Source of the DNA: Paramyrothecium sp. XJ0827
Lineage: Eukaryota; Ascomycota; Sordariomycetes; Hypocreales; Stachybotryaceae
Assembly: GCA_020881915.1 (NCBI GenBank)
Contig: JAJFPB010000011.1
Span: 1,426,001-1,490,000, forward strand
DNA length: 64,000 nucleotides
Direction of reading: 5' to 3'
In this document: positions 1 to 10,468 of the stretch, one piece after another
Layout: each line of letters starts with the position of its first letter
Numbering within the stretch: position 1 is the stretch's first letter
Made by a program: the position numbers and the translations under genes
The notes under the pieces: model-generated
Seen by the model: only the letters and a program-made list of their open reading frames with translations
Database searches by the model: none
What the model was told of the DNA's origin: nothing

Positions 1-1
1 G

Positions 2-793
2 AAGCAAGAGGAGGAAAAGACTAGGCAGAAAAGTCTGCGGTTGGAGCAAAAAAAGATCGAGATGGATATCCTGAGGGGGTCGCTGGGAGGCGGCATACCG
101 CCTCCCATGGTGCCCCTTGTCTTCGCTGGCATGGGAGTCGGAGGCGTGCTTCCTCAGGCGGCCATGGAATGGGCACAGCAGTTTATGCAATCATCGCAGG
201 CACATCATCCTCCGCACCCAGCTATCCAAAGCGCGCAAGCTAGCGAAGTCCAACGAGACGGCCCAGGACAAGGGCACGGGCAATATCCACCAGCGCCTGT
301 AGTGCCAGCATCCGCGCCATCTTCAGCTGGTTTTGCGCCCTACCAGGGTTCGCCTACCAGACCTAGGGGGCAAACGTTGCCTGGAACGGCAGTTCGTCCA
401 ATAACCGGGTTGACCACGTTGCCAAGTCTGGGAACAACCATTGCTCAACCGATACAGGGTACAGCCACGGCTATTCCCTCGCAACAGCCGCATACTCAAG
501 TGCAGCCTCAGTCATTGCAGCAGGAGTCGAGTCCATCCATCTACTTCCACCTCTGGCAGCCTCCGACATCGCATGGTGGAAGCGGTTCGAATCGACCTGG
601 AAGCCCCTCTGGGGAAACTCCCAAGAAGCGGAAGGCCTTGGGGTCACATCAGACAGATCAAGTCCATAACGAGCAGTTTCGATATCGATCACCGCCCCCC
701 ACGCACCATGCCGGCTTCGGGGAACCGTCACCCCAACGGAGAAGCCACAAGCGCCAACGTAGCGACGTTTCTTGGTACCAAGCCTCAGGATAG
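2..793 (+). CDS. Q/P-rich hypothetical protein, C-terminal part (partial at window start)
   Basis: The frame is open from base 2, so the 5' end lies outside the window and 263 codons are visible. The visible part begins with a charged, coiled-coil-like stretch (KQEEEKTRQ, then LEQKKIEMDILR). A conserved-looking hydrophobic block follows (PPPMVPLVFAGMG ... PQAAMEWAQQFMQ). The rest is low-complexity Pro/Gln/Ser/Thr sequence with a possible nuclear signal (PKKRKA, about residue 210) and a basic end (HKRQRSDVSWYQ). This composition suits a nuclear regulatory protein, but I do not recognise a family. No intron is needed to read to the TAG at 791-793. Confidence 0.6.
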   Translation, partial: KQEEEKTRQKSLRLEQKKIEMDILRGSLGGGIPPPMVPLVFAGMGVGGVLPQAAMEWAQQFMQSSQAHHPPHPAIQSAQASEVQRDGPGQGHGQYPPAPVVPASAPSSAGFAPYQGSPTRPRGQTLPGTAVRPITGLTTLPSLGTTIAQPIQGTATAIPSQQPHTQVQPQSLQQESSPSIYFHLWQPPTSHGGSGSNRPGSPSGETPKKRKALGSHQTDQVHNEQFRYRSPPPTHHAGFGEPSPQRRSHKRQRSDVSWYQASG

Positions 794-2385
794 CGACCCA
801 CGCAAGGCTAGAACAATAAGGCTATATCACCGGGTGCTTCTCAGGACCGAGACCGAGACCGGACAGGGAGCAGGAAGCCGTCTGTTACATCGCTACTATC
901 CGGAGAGCCCGATGATGCAGGAGTCGGCTCCCAACCCAACCTGCAAGCAAAATAACAATTCAAAACGGGGCATTCGCTTGCTGCTCGCTGTAGCAATACA
1001 CTTATCCGCAGCAAGCCCTGACGGCGGCCTTGTTCATCGACGACACATACTGCAGAAGTTTTGTAACAATGCTGGTGGCAATGACGACCTATCTGGAAAG
1101 CACACAGTTAACAAGTCCTAACTTCGGCGACCTCAGGCAGTATACTTAAACCATGACCTGGAGAATCATGATCTTCAAATTACTGAACCAACTTTGAATC
1201 ACTTATTGTGAATCGGTGACATGATTGGACATTGAAGCCCGACCACTTTGAGAGGACGAATCTTCGTGTAAAGCTTTTTTTCAACAATTCCGACCCATCA
1301 AATACTTCACTGTTGCATCTACTTGTTTTTATTCAAGAGAGTTATGACTCACATTCGTCGTTGGCATTGAAATTCTGCATAATTTAAACCATACTCTTCT
1401 TTTACACGGAAATCGTAGGAAAAGACCAAAGAAATTATCCCCATGCAGTGCCGAGAACGTTCTGTAGGCTAGCACGCAGTGGGAGGACGCGATAACCGGC
1501 AAATTCCAGCCAAGCCTGACCGTTTCTTAACGTCCCGCGGGTTACCTTCTTAGCTCCAGCTCAACCACCTGGAATCAATAGCTTACACTACATTACTACC
1601 TTAAGTTGACGTTATTATTTCAGAAAAGATGATCATAGATCGGTACACGGCTCTTCAATCACGATTTTACTGAAAATGGAAATCATGGGCCCCAGAAGTC
1701 GAGGCCACATCACATAAGGTGCAATAGTTAGCCTCTGATATGGAGACAATGCAAAGTCTCAGCATTCAACTCCGAGCTAGTAATGGAAGGCTTGTTAAGC
1801 GAGAGAGCTGAAATTTCAGGGCAGTCACAAGTAGGTTTAGATATGACGCTATGCGAACCTTAAAGATCGCTGTGGGTATTGGGAAGCCCCGTGGGGGAGG
1901 ACAGTTCAAATAGCGCCTTCATATCACGAGATCAATGCTTTTATACTAATAATGTTAGTAGTGCATGTGTTATCACCCATTGGTTATCACCAACGCGGGC
2001 TTCCAACGCTCCACGTGTAGACTCCGCCACTATACAGAACTTAGTGGACATACAAGTTCCCGAGTACCGGGATAGCTTTCAAAACCTTCATGGCGGGACC
2101 GAATGGGTGCGGCATGGTACGCTGAGTGAGGTATCAGAGTTTATCAATCACTGTTTGTGTCACCGAGCATAAATACATACATTCGCACACAGGACGATGA
2201 GGTCGAACCCTGTATATTCTACACCAATCTTGGTTGAATTCTCAAACCACTGCAACCGACTTCGCATTTCCAGATTCTGCTGTTTCAATGCTTCAGCTAG
2301 TTGTAGGGTATGGCGTTTTTTGAGACACATGAAATCGTTGGCAATTGCTACGTGGGCATCACGTTTTGCTAAACGGGCATCAGGC
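794..2385. other. Intergenic, no gene recognised
   Basis: About 1.6 kb of mixed-composition DNA. Only short ORFs without family resemblance occur (for example 1879-2172 on the plus strand). I see no RNA gene and no repeat boundary. Confidence 0.5.
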
Positions 2386-2919
2386 TTATGTGGGCATCAC
2401 CTTTGGCACAAGGTCTTCTGAGAAGACCTTGTGCTTGATTGCCAGATGCTTGTATATGTTCTCGGGATTAGAGGCAAGGAGAGTATATGGATCTCCTGGA
2501 GGCCTTTTTGCAAAGGAACAGATCTTGCAGAGCCAACGGATCGTCTTAGTACTACCCCCTGCCTTCCGAGTTTGGAAGCCGTAGTCCCAGAACCATCCCC
2601 TTGCAACGCCTAGCCTCGGCGCAAGGCTTATGGCATTATTGCCGATCTTATAGTGTTTAGGGACATCATCCCAGGTCCGGAGACTTTCTGGAGGTTCGGA
2701 GGGCAAGGATATATCGACCTCGCTTGATGAAAGGCAAAGAGGATTGGATAGCAGCCATTCGGATAGGCAAGAGGAAGACGTAGCATCTTGGGACATCTCA
2801 GCAGCATCTGGTGAGATCTCGAGCGAATCAAGGAAGATCTGAATGTGATCTCGAGCTACTGTTGATCGGGGCAAGAAGGAAGGCATCTTAGAAGTAGAGT
2901 AGCATTCAACCTTAGACAT
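2386..2919 (-). pseudogene. hAT transposase N-terminal fragment (BED-like zinc finger)
   Basis: A 177-codon ORF whose C-terminal half has the layout of the zinc-finger exon of fungal hAT transposases. It reads RGWFWDYGF, then WLCKIC, then NIYKHLAIKH, a CxxC followed by HxxxxH. The first 90 residues are Ser/Pro-rich. No catalytic core follows on this strand: the frame stops at 2386 and nothing hAT-like is seen down to 800. It is therefore either an isolated first exon of a dead element or a domesticated zinc-finger ORF. The pogo element A target site lies 66 bp upstream of its start codon. Confidence 0.55.
2406..2434. repeat. 29-bp perfect palindrome
   Basis: Two 14-base arms (gcacaaggtcttct and its exact reverse complement) flank a single central G. 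It lies inside the coding frame of the zinc-finger fragment. Confidence 0.85.
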
Positions 2920-2997
2920 TTACGGAAGATCGCGAGTAAGAACGCGGTCTTACGCGCCTGCAAGGGAGGGGGAGCAACAACAAGTAACGTACATGTA

Positions 2998-3031
2998 TAG
3001 CGAGCGACGCATCATAGCGAGCGACGCACTT
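2998..3031 (+). repeat. Left TIR iterons of pogo A (2 x 17 bp)
   Basis: Two tandem units of tagcgagcgacgcatca, the second incomplete. They lie just inside the terminal ACGTACATGTA and are plausible transposase-binding sites. Confidence 0.8.
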
Positions 3032-3084
3032 TTCCAAAAATCTTCACCCGGCATCTTCATAACCACTTTTCTCCACATAAAATC

Positions 3085-4275
3085 ATGGAATCGTCTTCAA
3101 CCGAAAGCCGTATTATTCTTGCCATTCAGGCTCTTAAAAAAGACCCCAAGCTCAAGGTTCGAAAGGCAGCAACGCTGTATAATGTCCCCGAAGCAACACT
3201 CCGCCACCGACGCGCCGGACGCGCACCACGACGTGAAACACGCGCCAATTCAATGAAGTTAACTAAATTGGAAGAAACTGTGATTCTTGAACGGATTATC
3301 GACCTGGTCAATCGAGGATTTCCGCCCCGGCTTGATGATGTAAGAGATATGGCCAATCGCCTTCTCGCGGTACGCGACGCGACGCGTGTCGGACTGCGAT
3401 GGGCTGGGAACTTTATACAACGGCAACCAGACCTCTTAATGCGATTTCAACGTCGGATCGACTATCAGAGGGCTTTAGCTGAAGATCCTGAGATTATTGA
3501 ATCTTGGTTTGCCCTTGTGCGGAATGTAATTGCGAAATATGGTATCCTTGATATGGATATCTACAATTTCGATGAGACTGGTTTTCTAATGGGCATGCTA
3601 TCGCATGCAAAGGTAGTCACCACCTCTGACCGCCGCGGTCGGCCTCGCACAAAGCAGCCTGGTAACCGGGAATGGGTTTCTGTCATCCAGGGCGTGTGTG
3701 CGGATGGCTGGGCGATCCCACCCTACATCATCGTTAAAGGCAAATATCATCTTCTCTCTTGGTATACGAATGGCCAATTCCCACCCGAATGGCGCGTCCA
3801 CCCAAGTGAAAATGGTTGGACTACAAACGAGATCGGCCTAGATTGGCTTCAGCACTTCGAGAATTGTACTAAAGCTCGTACAAGGGCTGGTTTTCGGCTT
3901 CTTATCCTGGATGGCCATAATAGCCATAAGTCTACCGAGTTTGATGATTATTGCAAGGAAAAGAATATTATCGCCCTATGTATGCCTCCCCACTCCTCTC
4001 ATGAGCTTCAGCCTCTTGATCTAGGCTGTTTTAGCCCGCTCAAGGTTGCATATGGCAAAGAAATCGAGAAGATGATGCGGATGCAAATTACCCATATTAC
4101 CAAAGATGACTTTTTCCCGGCTTTTAAGGCAGCTTTTTTTGCTTCTATGGGCGAACGAAATGTACGATCTGGCTTCCGACAAGCTGGGCTTGTACCTCTT
4201 GATCCCCAAGTAGTGATTTCTCGCTTGGATTTTAAGCCAAAGACGCCTTCACCACCAATGTCTCGTCCAGGAAGC
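3085..4275 (+). pseudogene. Pogo A transposase, N-terminal and catalytic part (interrupted)
   Basis: This is the first 397 codons of a DDE/pogo-family transposase, cut by the hAT-A insertion. An N-terminal Psq/CENP-B-type helix-turn-helix lies at about residues 7-50 (IILAIQALKKDPKLKVRKAA ... TLRHRR), followed by a second Tc5/CENP-B-like DNA-binding region to about 130. The DDE catalytic core shows YNFDETGF (about 158), LLILDGHNSH (about 270) and SSHELQPLDLGCF (about 305), giving the three expected acidic residues. The frame runs on into hAT sequence to a stop at 4312-4314. The ATG at 3085 is 98 bp inside the element end. The C-terminus is at 9558-10028 and resumes in the same phase once the hAT and one target-site copy are removed. 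Confidence 0.9.
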
Positions 4276-4288
4276 CAGGGATGGACAT

Positions 4289-4580
4289 CGAACGAATGGG
4301 AATCGAATCGATAGATTCATTCGATGCCAAGTCTTACAAATGTCGAATCGAATTTCTTGGCATTCGATTCGATGTCGAATCTGCGGCGCGCCCATTTGAT
4401 TCGCATCGAATCGAATGTGACATGTCCTGTTCGATGTTCGAATGCATCGATTCGAATGTGGGGCATCCCATTCGACATTCGAACCGTACAGGTCACCATA
4501 TGATTCGACATCGAATCGATCGCCCCCACCCGTTCGATCGAAAATCGATCGATTCGGTCGAACACAGAGACGCGATGTGC
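4289..4580. repeat. hAT-A left subterminal GAATCGAATCGATTCGA-type repeats
   Basis: Dense short repeats built on ATTCGA/TCGAAT in both orientations fill the first 300 bp. A matching array lies at the other end. Confidence 0.8.
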
Positions 4581-6325
4581 GAATCATGACCAAGGGGTGG
4601 ATTCAGCGCGATTCGCAGACGCGTTAAGAGGCCCCTGGCACTCTCCTCGACGCGACAAGTGCAACGCGATCAACGCTGACAACAATTCATCTTAATGCTA
4701 AGATGTGTTAGCAAGTACATAACATGACCCTAAAAGCCCAATAGCATGCTAGGTACCCTGCAACTACAGCAATCATCCCTGTCTAACCGCCCCCAAGCCC
4801 GGAACGGATTAACGCGCCGGCCACCGCGAATTGCCAACAGGTTTACCAGTTGGTAATGACTCCTGTCAGATATTGTGGCGAATTGTATGTTCATATTGTT
4901 CTGTGTCGTGCTTGCTACTTGAGGTTTCGGAGCAAGCTCTATATGCTTTTTCTGTGCATGTGGAATCAACTGGAAGCTGCTTGCTAAGCCTGTGGCAATA
5001 GGTGGCAACTGTCATCTTTGATGACAATATCAGCCTTTCAAGCTACTTCCATGAGCTTCCTTTGCCAGTATTCAACAACTCTCATGGTCACAATCCGACA
5101 AATAACCCACCAGCAGGTGCTTTACAGGAATGTAACGGATAACCCAATTTTAATCTTGTAATAAAACACTGAGTCGGTTTCTATGAGGAATATATATTTG
5201 TCGCGTGGGGTGGTTGAAGTATGAGTTATTGTTGCTGTAAAAATACAACCTCCCAAGTTAGGAGGTACCAAGGTCGTCATATAAAAGTAGGTGGGGCTTA
5301 CAGTAGTTTTTAACGCAGGAGTATAGGGTACGTCCGTCCCAGTAACAGGCCGCTATACAGAGGGGATCACTAAAAACACGCCGCTTTTTCTGCAGAATAT
5401 TAGGAAGGAAGCAAAAAGAAGAAAAAAGGAAAACCAAAAAAATATCTCCGTATTTCTCTCTACTAAAAAGTTTCTACTGATGCTAGCTTTGGCATGATCG
5501 GATGAATATGTCCGGCTCGAAGTTTTCACGCATTGGCGAGTATGGGATTCATGATCTTCCTGCCCCTCTCTTTAACTTTTTGGTTGTCTCGGGGACCTGC
5601 ACCTAAAGCCAGCTTTGCCTGTGAACCGATGTACCAGCGACTTCACAGGTGCATCCACTTAGAGCCTCAACTTCAAGTCCCCACCGTTCCGCCCCCTCAC
5701 GTGAACCGTTTACGAAAATCTCAAGAATCCATTCTGAGTTGACGCCAGATTGGAATGAGCACAAATGCAAAGCCGGGTATGGGGACTCGGCTGAGGAACG
5801 GGATGGCTTTTTTTCAAGGTTGGCCCGTAGTGATGCGTCTGTGCTTTGGCATGAGCCAATAGGAGCCTCTGACGCAAGTGGAACAGGGAATATATGGAAT
5901 CTCACCCCACCGTCTGTGGACCTAATCAACGAGACCCCGATTTGGCTGGTTGCCAAGTACTGAGAGCTTGGTGGAGCGGCACTTGGGAGAATCTCCGTAC
6001 ACCAATGGTCGGAACAAAGTTTGGCTTCTTACATACAATGGCGGCTTCACGCGCGACTCCCTCGCCTTGGGCGCGCCAGGTCGTCGTTCGCGCTGCTCGC
6101 GAATGCTTCATTAATCGCACAAGATTTTGCATGTTTAACGGCAGTGGAGATGTCGCGAATTTCGCGTTGACGACAAAATGGGCGTGATATACGCGTGTTA
6201 TTGGCCTCAATGCCTGTCTAGCCAGTGATGGATGGATGGATTTAAGTTGAGCCTCAGTGCAGTCTCAATGGCTTCCAACAACCTCGACCCACGCGACTTG
6301 TCCGACTAGCTAAACTAACCGCATC
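4581..6325. other. hAT-A 5' non-coding region
   Basis: About 1.7 kb between the left subterminal array and the transposase ATG. Only short ORFs occur (for example 5649-5963) with no family resemblance. It presumably holds the transposase promoter and leader. Confidence 0.5.
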
Positions 6326-9043
6326 ATGATGTCCTCCGAACCATTCTCTTTGAGCCCTTCGTCCTGGAATCAACCAGGCGTGATGGAGCGCGATGAATTC
6401 TCTTCTTCGCCAGCCGCCCCGTCTCCAGGAACCTCATTACCAACGACGCCATTGCCCCGTCCTCGCGGGACTGCCGCCGATTTTATTCAGGTCGATTGGA
6501 CACTCTGGGGCCGCCAAGAGTGGGCCAAATGGCCCGGATTCGAGCGTTATACTGGCGGCCAAGACACGAGAGCATGGTGGCAACAATATGGGTATCGCGT
6601 TAAGGACCGTTCCACCTCGCGGCAGGGAAATAAGCTGAAGTGGATCTGCGCCGACTGCTTTGCCCGAGGTTTCAAGAAGAAGTCAGACTTCTGTTTCGTC
6701 TGCTCGACAGGAGTCGCCATCAGGAAACACCTACTCAAAGCCCACGGGATTCTTGTAAGTGTGTGCCTCTCCTCTACGGTTTGATAACGTGCTGATTTGG
6801 CAGGCCCCGAACAAAGTTGTCAGCCCCGTGGGGGCTCATTTCTAGATGACAGGACCATCACCGACTTCATCGATGCCGACTTCAATAATCCCCACGACCA
6901 GTTTCTTCTCAGCAAGCTGCGTGGAAGATTCAGCAGCAAAGGCCTCCGAGTACTCCTCCTCGACTGGATTACCTACCATAACCTGCCGTTCAACATTGTC
7001 AATACCGAGCGGTTCCAGCGGATCCTTCTCTACGGCAATCCCCTCCTTGATGTGACCCACATTCCCTCTGCGAAGACGCTGCTTCGCATGCTCGAATCCG
7101 AGTATAGGGGTGCCGTTGGGCCGGTAACCGAAGTGTTGCGCAGCGCTCGATCCCAGATTCATTTCTCCTTCGACGGTTGGACATCCAAGTCGTACACTTC
7201 GTTTCTTGGGATCAACGCTCAATTCATTGATAACCACTTTGTCCAACACCGAATCCTCCTTGGGCTTCGACCTCTCTCGGGCAGACACAACGGTGCTTCA
7301 CTTGCCGATGAGGTCGCTGATACGCTCGCATTCTGGCAAATCAACGACCCGGACAAGGTTGGCTACTTCACGCTGGACAATGCTGCCAACAATGACACCT
7401 GCATGGACGATCTTGCCTTTGAACACGGCTTCTCAGCTGAAGAGCGACGGATCCGCTGCGCTGCGCATATCTTCAACCTTTGCGTGCGGGCAATGCTATA
7501 CGGTTCGAAGCGAGAGAACTTCGCGGCAATCATCGCTGCCGATGGTGACGATCAAGATGACGATGAGGAGCTAGTTGATCAAGCTATCGACGAGGCCCTG
7601 GATGTAGAGATGGAAGACGGCACGGATGAAGACTTTGAAGCGAGCACTGCCGTTGGTATCCCAGAAGAGGACTTCCTATCATCCCACCCAGCCCCGGAGG
7701 AGATCAATGGAGCCACTTTCAGGGAGTACAGCCAGAACGGCGCCGCAGGAATGCTTCACAACATCGGGATTCAGCTGCGAGCGACTACACAGCTGTACGA
7801 GCAGTTTCTTCAGTCTCAGCGCAAGGAATCCGGCCATGAATCAACACTTCACTGGGTCTTCAACAATGCCACCAGATGGAACTCGGACATGCGGATGATG
7901 GAGAGGGCCCTTCGTCTCCGCCCGGCTCTCAATACATTCTTCAATGACGTTCAGAACCGTTGGGAAACTGAGGGTCTTTGTGACAAACCGAAACCGGCAG
8001 TTCTGCAATACCGCTTAAGTGCGTACGACTGGAAGGTTATCGAGGTGCTTGTCAAGCTTCTGAAGCCTTTTGAAATCGCCACCAAGCAACTTCAGGGCGA
8101 CGACGGTATTCCCGACGCGAGGTCGACTTGTGGTAGTTTCGATGAATACTTCCCTGTCTTCGAGATCCTACTTGACCACCTCGAAGGAGCTATCGAAGGC
8201 ACAATCTTTGAAGAAGTTGAGGATCCAGTGAGCAAGGAGAAGAAGGACGTCGAAGTCGCCATCTACGACGGGCTCGATAGCAGAACCCGTAGATTGCTCC
8301 AGGTCTTTATCAAGCTCGGATGGAAGAAGCTGCACAAGTACTACAACCGTCTGACTAGCGCAGCTTATGTCGGCGCTGTTGTCTTCAACCCGGCGAAGAA
8401 GTGGCGCCTTCTCGATCAACTGTGGTCTCGAGTGCCTTCCCGTAAGGCCAAGGGTTGGCGATTAGAGTACGAATCCAAGCTCTTGGAGATCTGGGAGAGT
8501 TACAGGGAACGCGATGTTGACTACGAAGTCTTTGCTACATCTGACGAGGCCTCAATGGATTACATTGAGCGGAGACTTGCCAGGAGTGTAGCTGGGTCGC
8601 TATGCGCCCAGGGTTCGTCCTTGGCAGCGTCCAGTGCCCGCAAGAGCACCCGAAAGACGAAACACACAACAGCGGGAGCGACTGCTGATGACGAATATGC
8701 TCGGTACTGTGCTGAGGATGTTGTCAGCAGTCACCACTACAGAAGCAGGCCGATTGACTGGTGGAAAATCAACAGGAATCGGTACCCGCGACTGTCTCTG
8801 ATGGCGGTTGATATGCTCACCATCCCATCGTCGTCTGCGGAGAGCGAGAGGACATTTAGCAGTGCAGGACGTATGACGGCACCGTTGAGAAGCCGGCTGA
8901 GGAGGGAGATAGTGGCGATGGCTCAGTGCATTCGATCGTGGAGTAAAGCTGGGATCTACGCGCCTTCACTGCCGCTGGTTAGCCTCAGTGATGATCAATG
9001 GGTTGACGCACTTGCGTCGCTGAAGAGGACGAGTGACATTTAA
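6326..9043 (+). CDS. hAT-A transposase (two exons)
   Basis: Cut-and-paste transposase acting in the nucleus. Exon 1 (6326-6754, 143 codons) has a Ser/Pro-rich start and a BED-like zinc finger (WICADC ... IRKHLLKAHG). I place a 69-bp intron at 6755-6823, starting GTAAGT and ending TCAG. The nearer AG at 6803 would break the frame, while the chosen site joins the two open frames. Exon 2 holds the RNase H-like core: FSFDGWTS (first Asp) and GYFTLDNAANND (second Asp), a long insertion with acidic loops, and the C-terminal hAT dimerisation block (DWW ... YPRLSLMAVDML ... SSAESERTFSSAGR). Total 882 residues, normal for fungal hAT. No internal stop or frameshift is seen. Confidence 0.88.
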
Positions 9044-9239
9044 TCTGCCTAGTACTTGCCTTTGCACAATTGACGATGTTCTGCGATGTCTTATCTGAAG
9101 CCGTGATACCTTCTAAACCCGCTCTGCACCTCTCACCACTCTTCTGTCGGGATATGACGGCATGACGGCCTGGTGATGATGACAACGGTCCATTTGGTTC
9201 TAGGTCCTATTGGTGTTTCGGTCTCCGCCGGGATTAGTT

Positions 9240-9535
9240 CTACGTTCGATCGAGTTCGAATCGAATTCGATCGAATCTTGGCATTCGATAGATATCGAAT
9301 CTACGGAAGACATGTTCGATTCGAGTCGAATCTACGGCACAAGAATTGTGGCGCGTTCGATTCGATACGAATCTGCGGGAGATGTGTTCGATTCGAGTCG
9401 AATCTACAGGACAAGAATTGTGGCACGTTCGATTCGATACGAATCTGTGGGAGATGCGTCCGATTCGATTCGAATCTACGGGGTCACATTCGATTCGAAC
9501 GCCAAGGCTTGGCGTTCGATTCGATAGATTCGTAA
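9240..9535. repeat. hAT-A right subterminal ATTCGA repeats
   Basis: Repeated attcgattcgaatctac-type units, some in longer near-identical blocks (around 9340-9410 and 9405-9470). This is the counterpart of the left array and such arrays usually bind hAT transposase. Confidence 0.8.
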
Positions 9536-9557
9536 GATGTCCACGCCTGCAGGAAGC

Positions 9558-10028
9558 CAAGGTTCCTGGGACCTTAACACACCCACCACAGCCCTTGAAG
9601 CTGTACGAAGCTCTACATCCTTGAAAAAAAGGATCAAAAGCCACCAAGATAGCTCGCCAACTACTTTATATAAAGTGGTTGACTTGCAGGCGAAAGGTAT
9701 CTCAAAGCTAGCACATAAACTAGCTATTCTTGAAGATGAGAATCGGGACCTTCGTATGGCAAATGAGATACTAAGCAAGCGCCGTAGAGCCAGAAAAGCC
9801 CAATTACAGCTTGGAGGATCACTTAATGCAGCTGAAGCAGAGGCAATTCAAGTTCAGAGGGGGATTGTTGATGCATCAGAGGGAAACCCATATAATAAGA
9901 GGGCTCAGATAGAGGCAGCTAAACCAAGCGCGCGATGCTGTGGCAATTGTGGAGAGACTGGTCATAATGCACGAACCTGTCAGGTAGTTTCGGAGACTTC
10001 TGAAGAAGAGGATTTAGAGCATTTATGA
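9558..10028 (+). pseudogene. Pogo A transposase, C-terminal part with CCHC zinc knuckle
   Basis: This is the continuation of the interrupted transposase: 157 codons including the stop. It has a basic coiled-coil region (LAILEDENRDLRMANEILS) and a CCHC zinc knuckle (CCGNCGETGHNARTCQ, C-x2-C-x4-H-x4-C) near the end, followed by an acidic tail. Element B has the same C-terminal architecture. Joined to 3085-4275 it gives 553 residues, against 546 for element B, so nothing else seems lost. Confidence 0.85.
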
Positions 10029-10085
10029 TTGATCTAATGCGTTGTGGTTGTATAATATTATCAAAAGTGTGGGAGGTTTATTGAA

Positions 10086-10135
10086 AGTGCGTCGCTCGCT
10101 ATGATGCGTCGCTCGCTATGATGCGTCGCTCGCTA
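10086..10135 (-). repeat. Right TIR iterons of pogo A (3 x 17 bp)
   Basis: Three tandem copies of the same 17-bp unit in inverted orientation, one more than at the left end. Confidence 0.8.
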
Positions 10136-10203
10136 TACATGTACGTTATGTAGACGATTTTAACGATTCTTCCACAATAGACAATGCTGCCGCTACTAGC
10201 TAT

Positions 10204-10466
10204 TTGACGATGGAAGCAGACAACGATGTGCCGCAGCCACCGTGGCCCCCGAGGAACGGATTCCTATTACAACGGACCATAGCCGGCGCGAGCAAGCTAT
10301 TAATAACACATGCCGGCCGGACCACAAGCCAACAAGCCATACAGGGTCACATTTTAAAGGCCTCGACGTTCCATATCGACCTCTCAAGGTCCGGGACCTT
10401 CCGGAGACGCCATTAAAGCTATTCCAGCTTTTCCTACCCGAATCCCTAGTTGAACAATGGGTCAGC
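10204..10466 (+). pseudogene. piggyBac transposase N-terminal fragment
   Basis: Around 10378-10466 the frame reads VPYRPLKVRDLPETPLKLFQ and LFLPESLVEQW, the start of the piggyBac DDE_Tnp_1_7 domain as found in fungi. The upstream part is in a different frame, and no catalytic Asp region follows. Pogo element B is inserted right after QWVS at a TA, and nothing piggyBac-like is seen beyond its far end. Confidence 0.6.
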
Positions 10467-10468
10467 TA

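Larger units (their letters stand above)
4276..9549 (+). mobile_element. hAT-family DNA transposon A, nested in pogo A
   Basis: The ends are imperfect 14-bp inverted repeats (CAGGGATGGACATC on the left, CAGGCGTGGACATC on the reversed right). They are bounded by a perfect 8-bp target duplication, caggaagc, at 4268-4275 and 9550-9557. An 8-bp duplication and CAGNG-type ends are diagnostic for hAT. Length is 5,274 bp. It carries one two-exon transposase and long subterminal arrays of ATTCGA-rich repeats. The transposase is open throughout and the ends are intact, so the copy may be autonomous. Confidence 0.93.
2987..10146 (+). mobile_element. Pogo/Fot-like DNA transposon A, split by hAT-A
   Basis: The termini are inverted repeats beginning ACGTACATGTATAGCGAGCG (2987 onward; reverse complement ending at 10146), each flanked by TA (2985-2986 and 10147-10148), the Tc1/mariner target duplication. 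Removing the nested hAT and one copy of its 8-bp target duplication leaves 1,878 bp, close to the 1,859 bp of the related element B. Each end carries a tandem 17-bp unit (tagcgagcgacgcatca), two copies on the left and three on the right. The transposase runs left to right. Confidence 0.9.

Noticed and set aside
441..1121. 226-codon plus-strand ORF
   Set aside because: It overlaps the Q/P-rich gene in another frame and has no domain; a shadow ORF.
5649..5963. Possible gene in the hAT-A leader
   Set aside because: The short ORF has an overlapping ORF of equal length on the other strand and no domain. Insufficient support.
6755..6803. 49-bp intron in the hAT-A transposase ending at the first AG
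   Set aside because: It would put exon 2 out of frame and meet a TAG within 15 codons. The AG at 6823 keeps the frame.
4268..10028. hAT-A plus flanking pogo DNA as one composite transposon
   Set aside because: The 8-bp duplication immediately outside hAT-A and the matching codon phase show simple insertion of one element into another.
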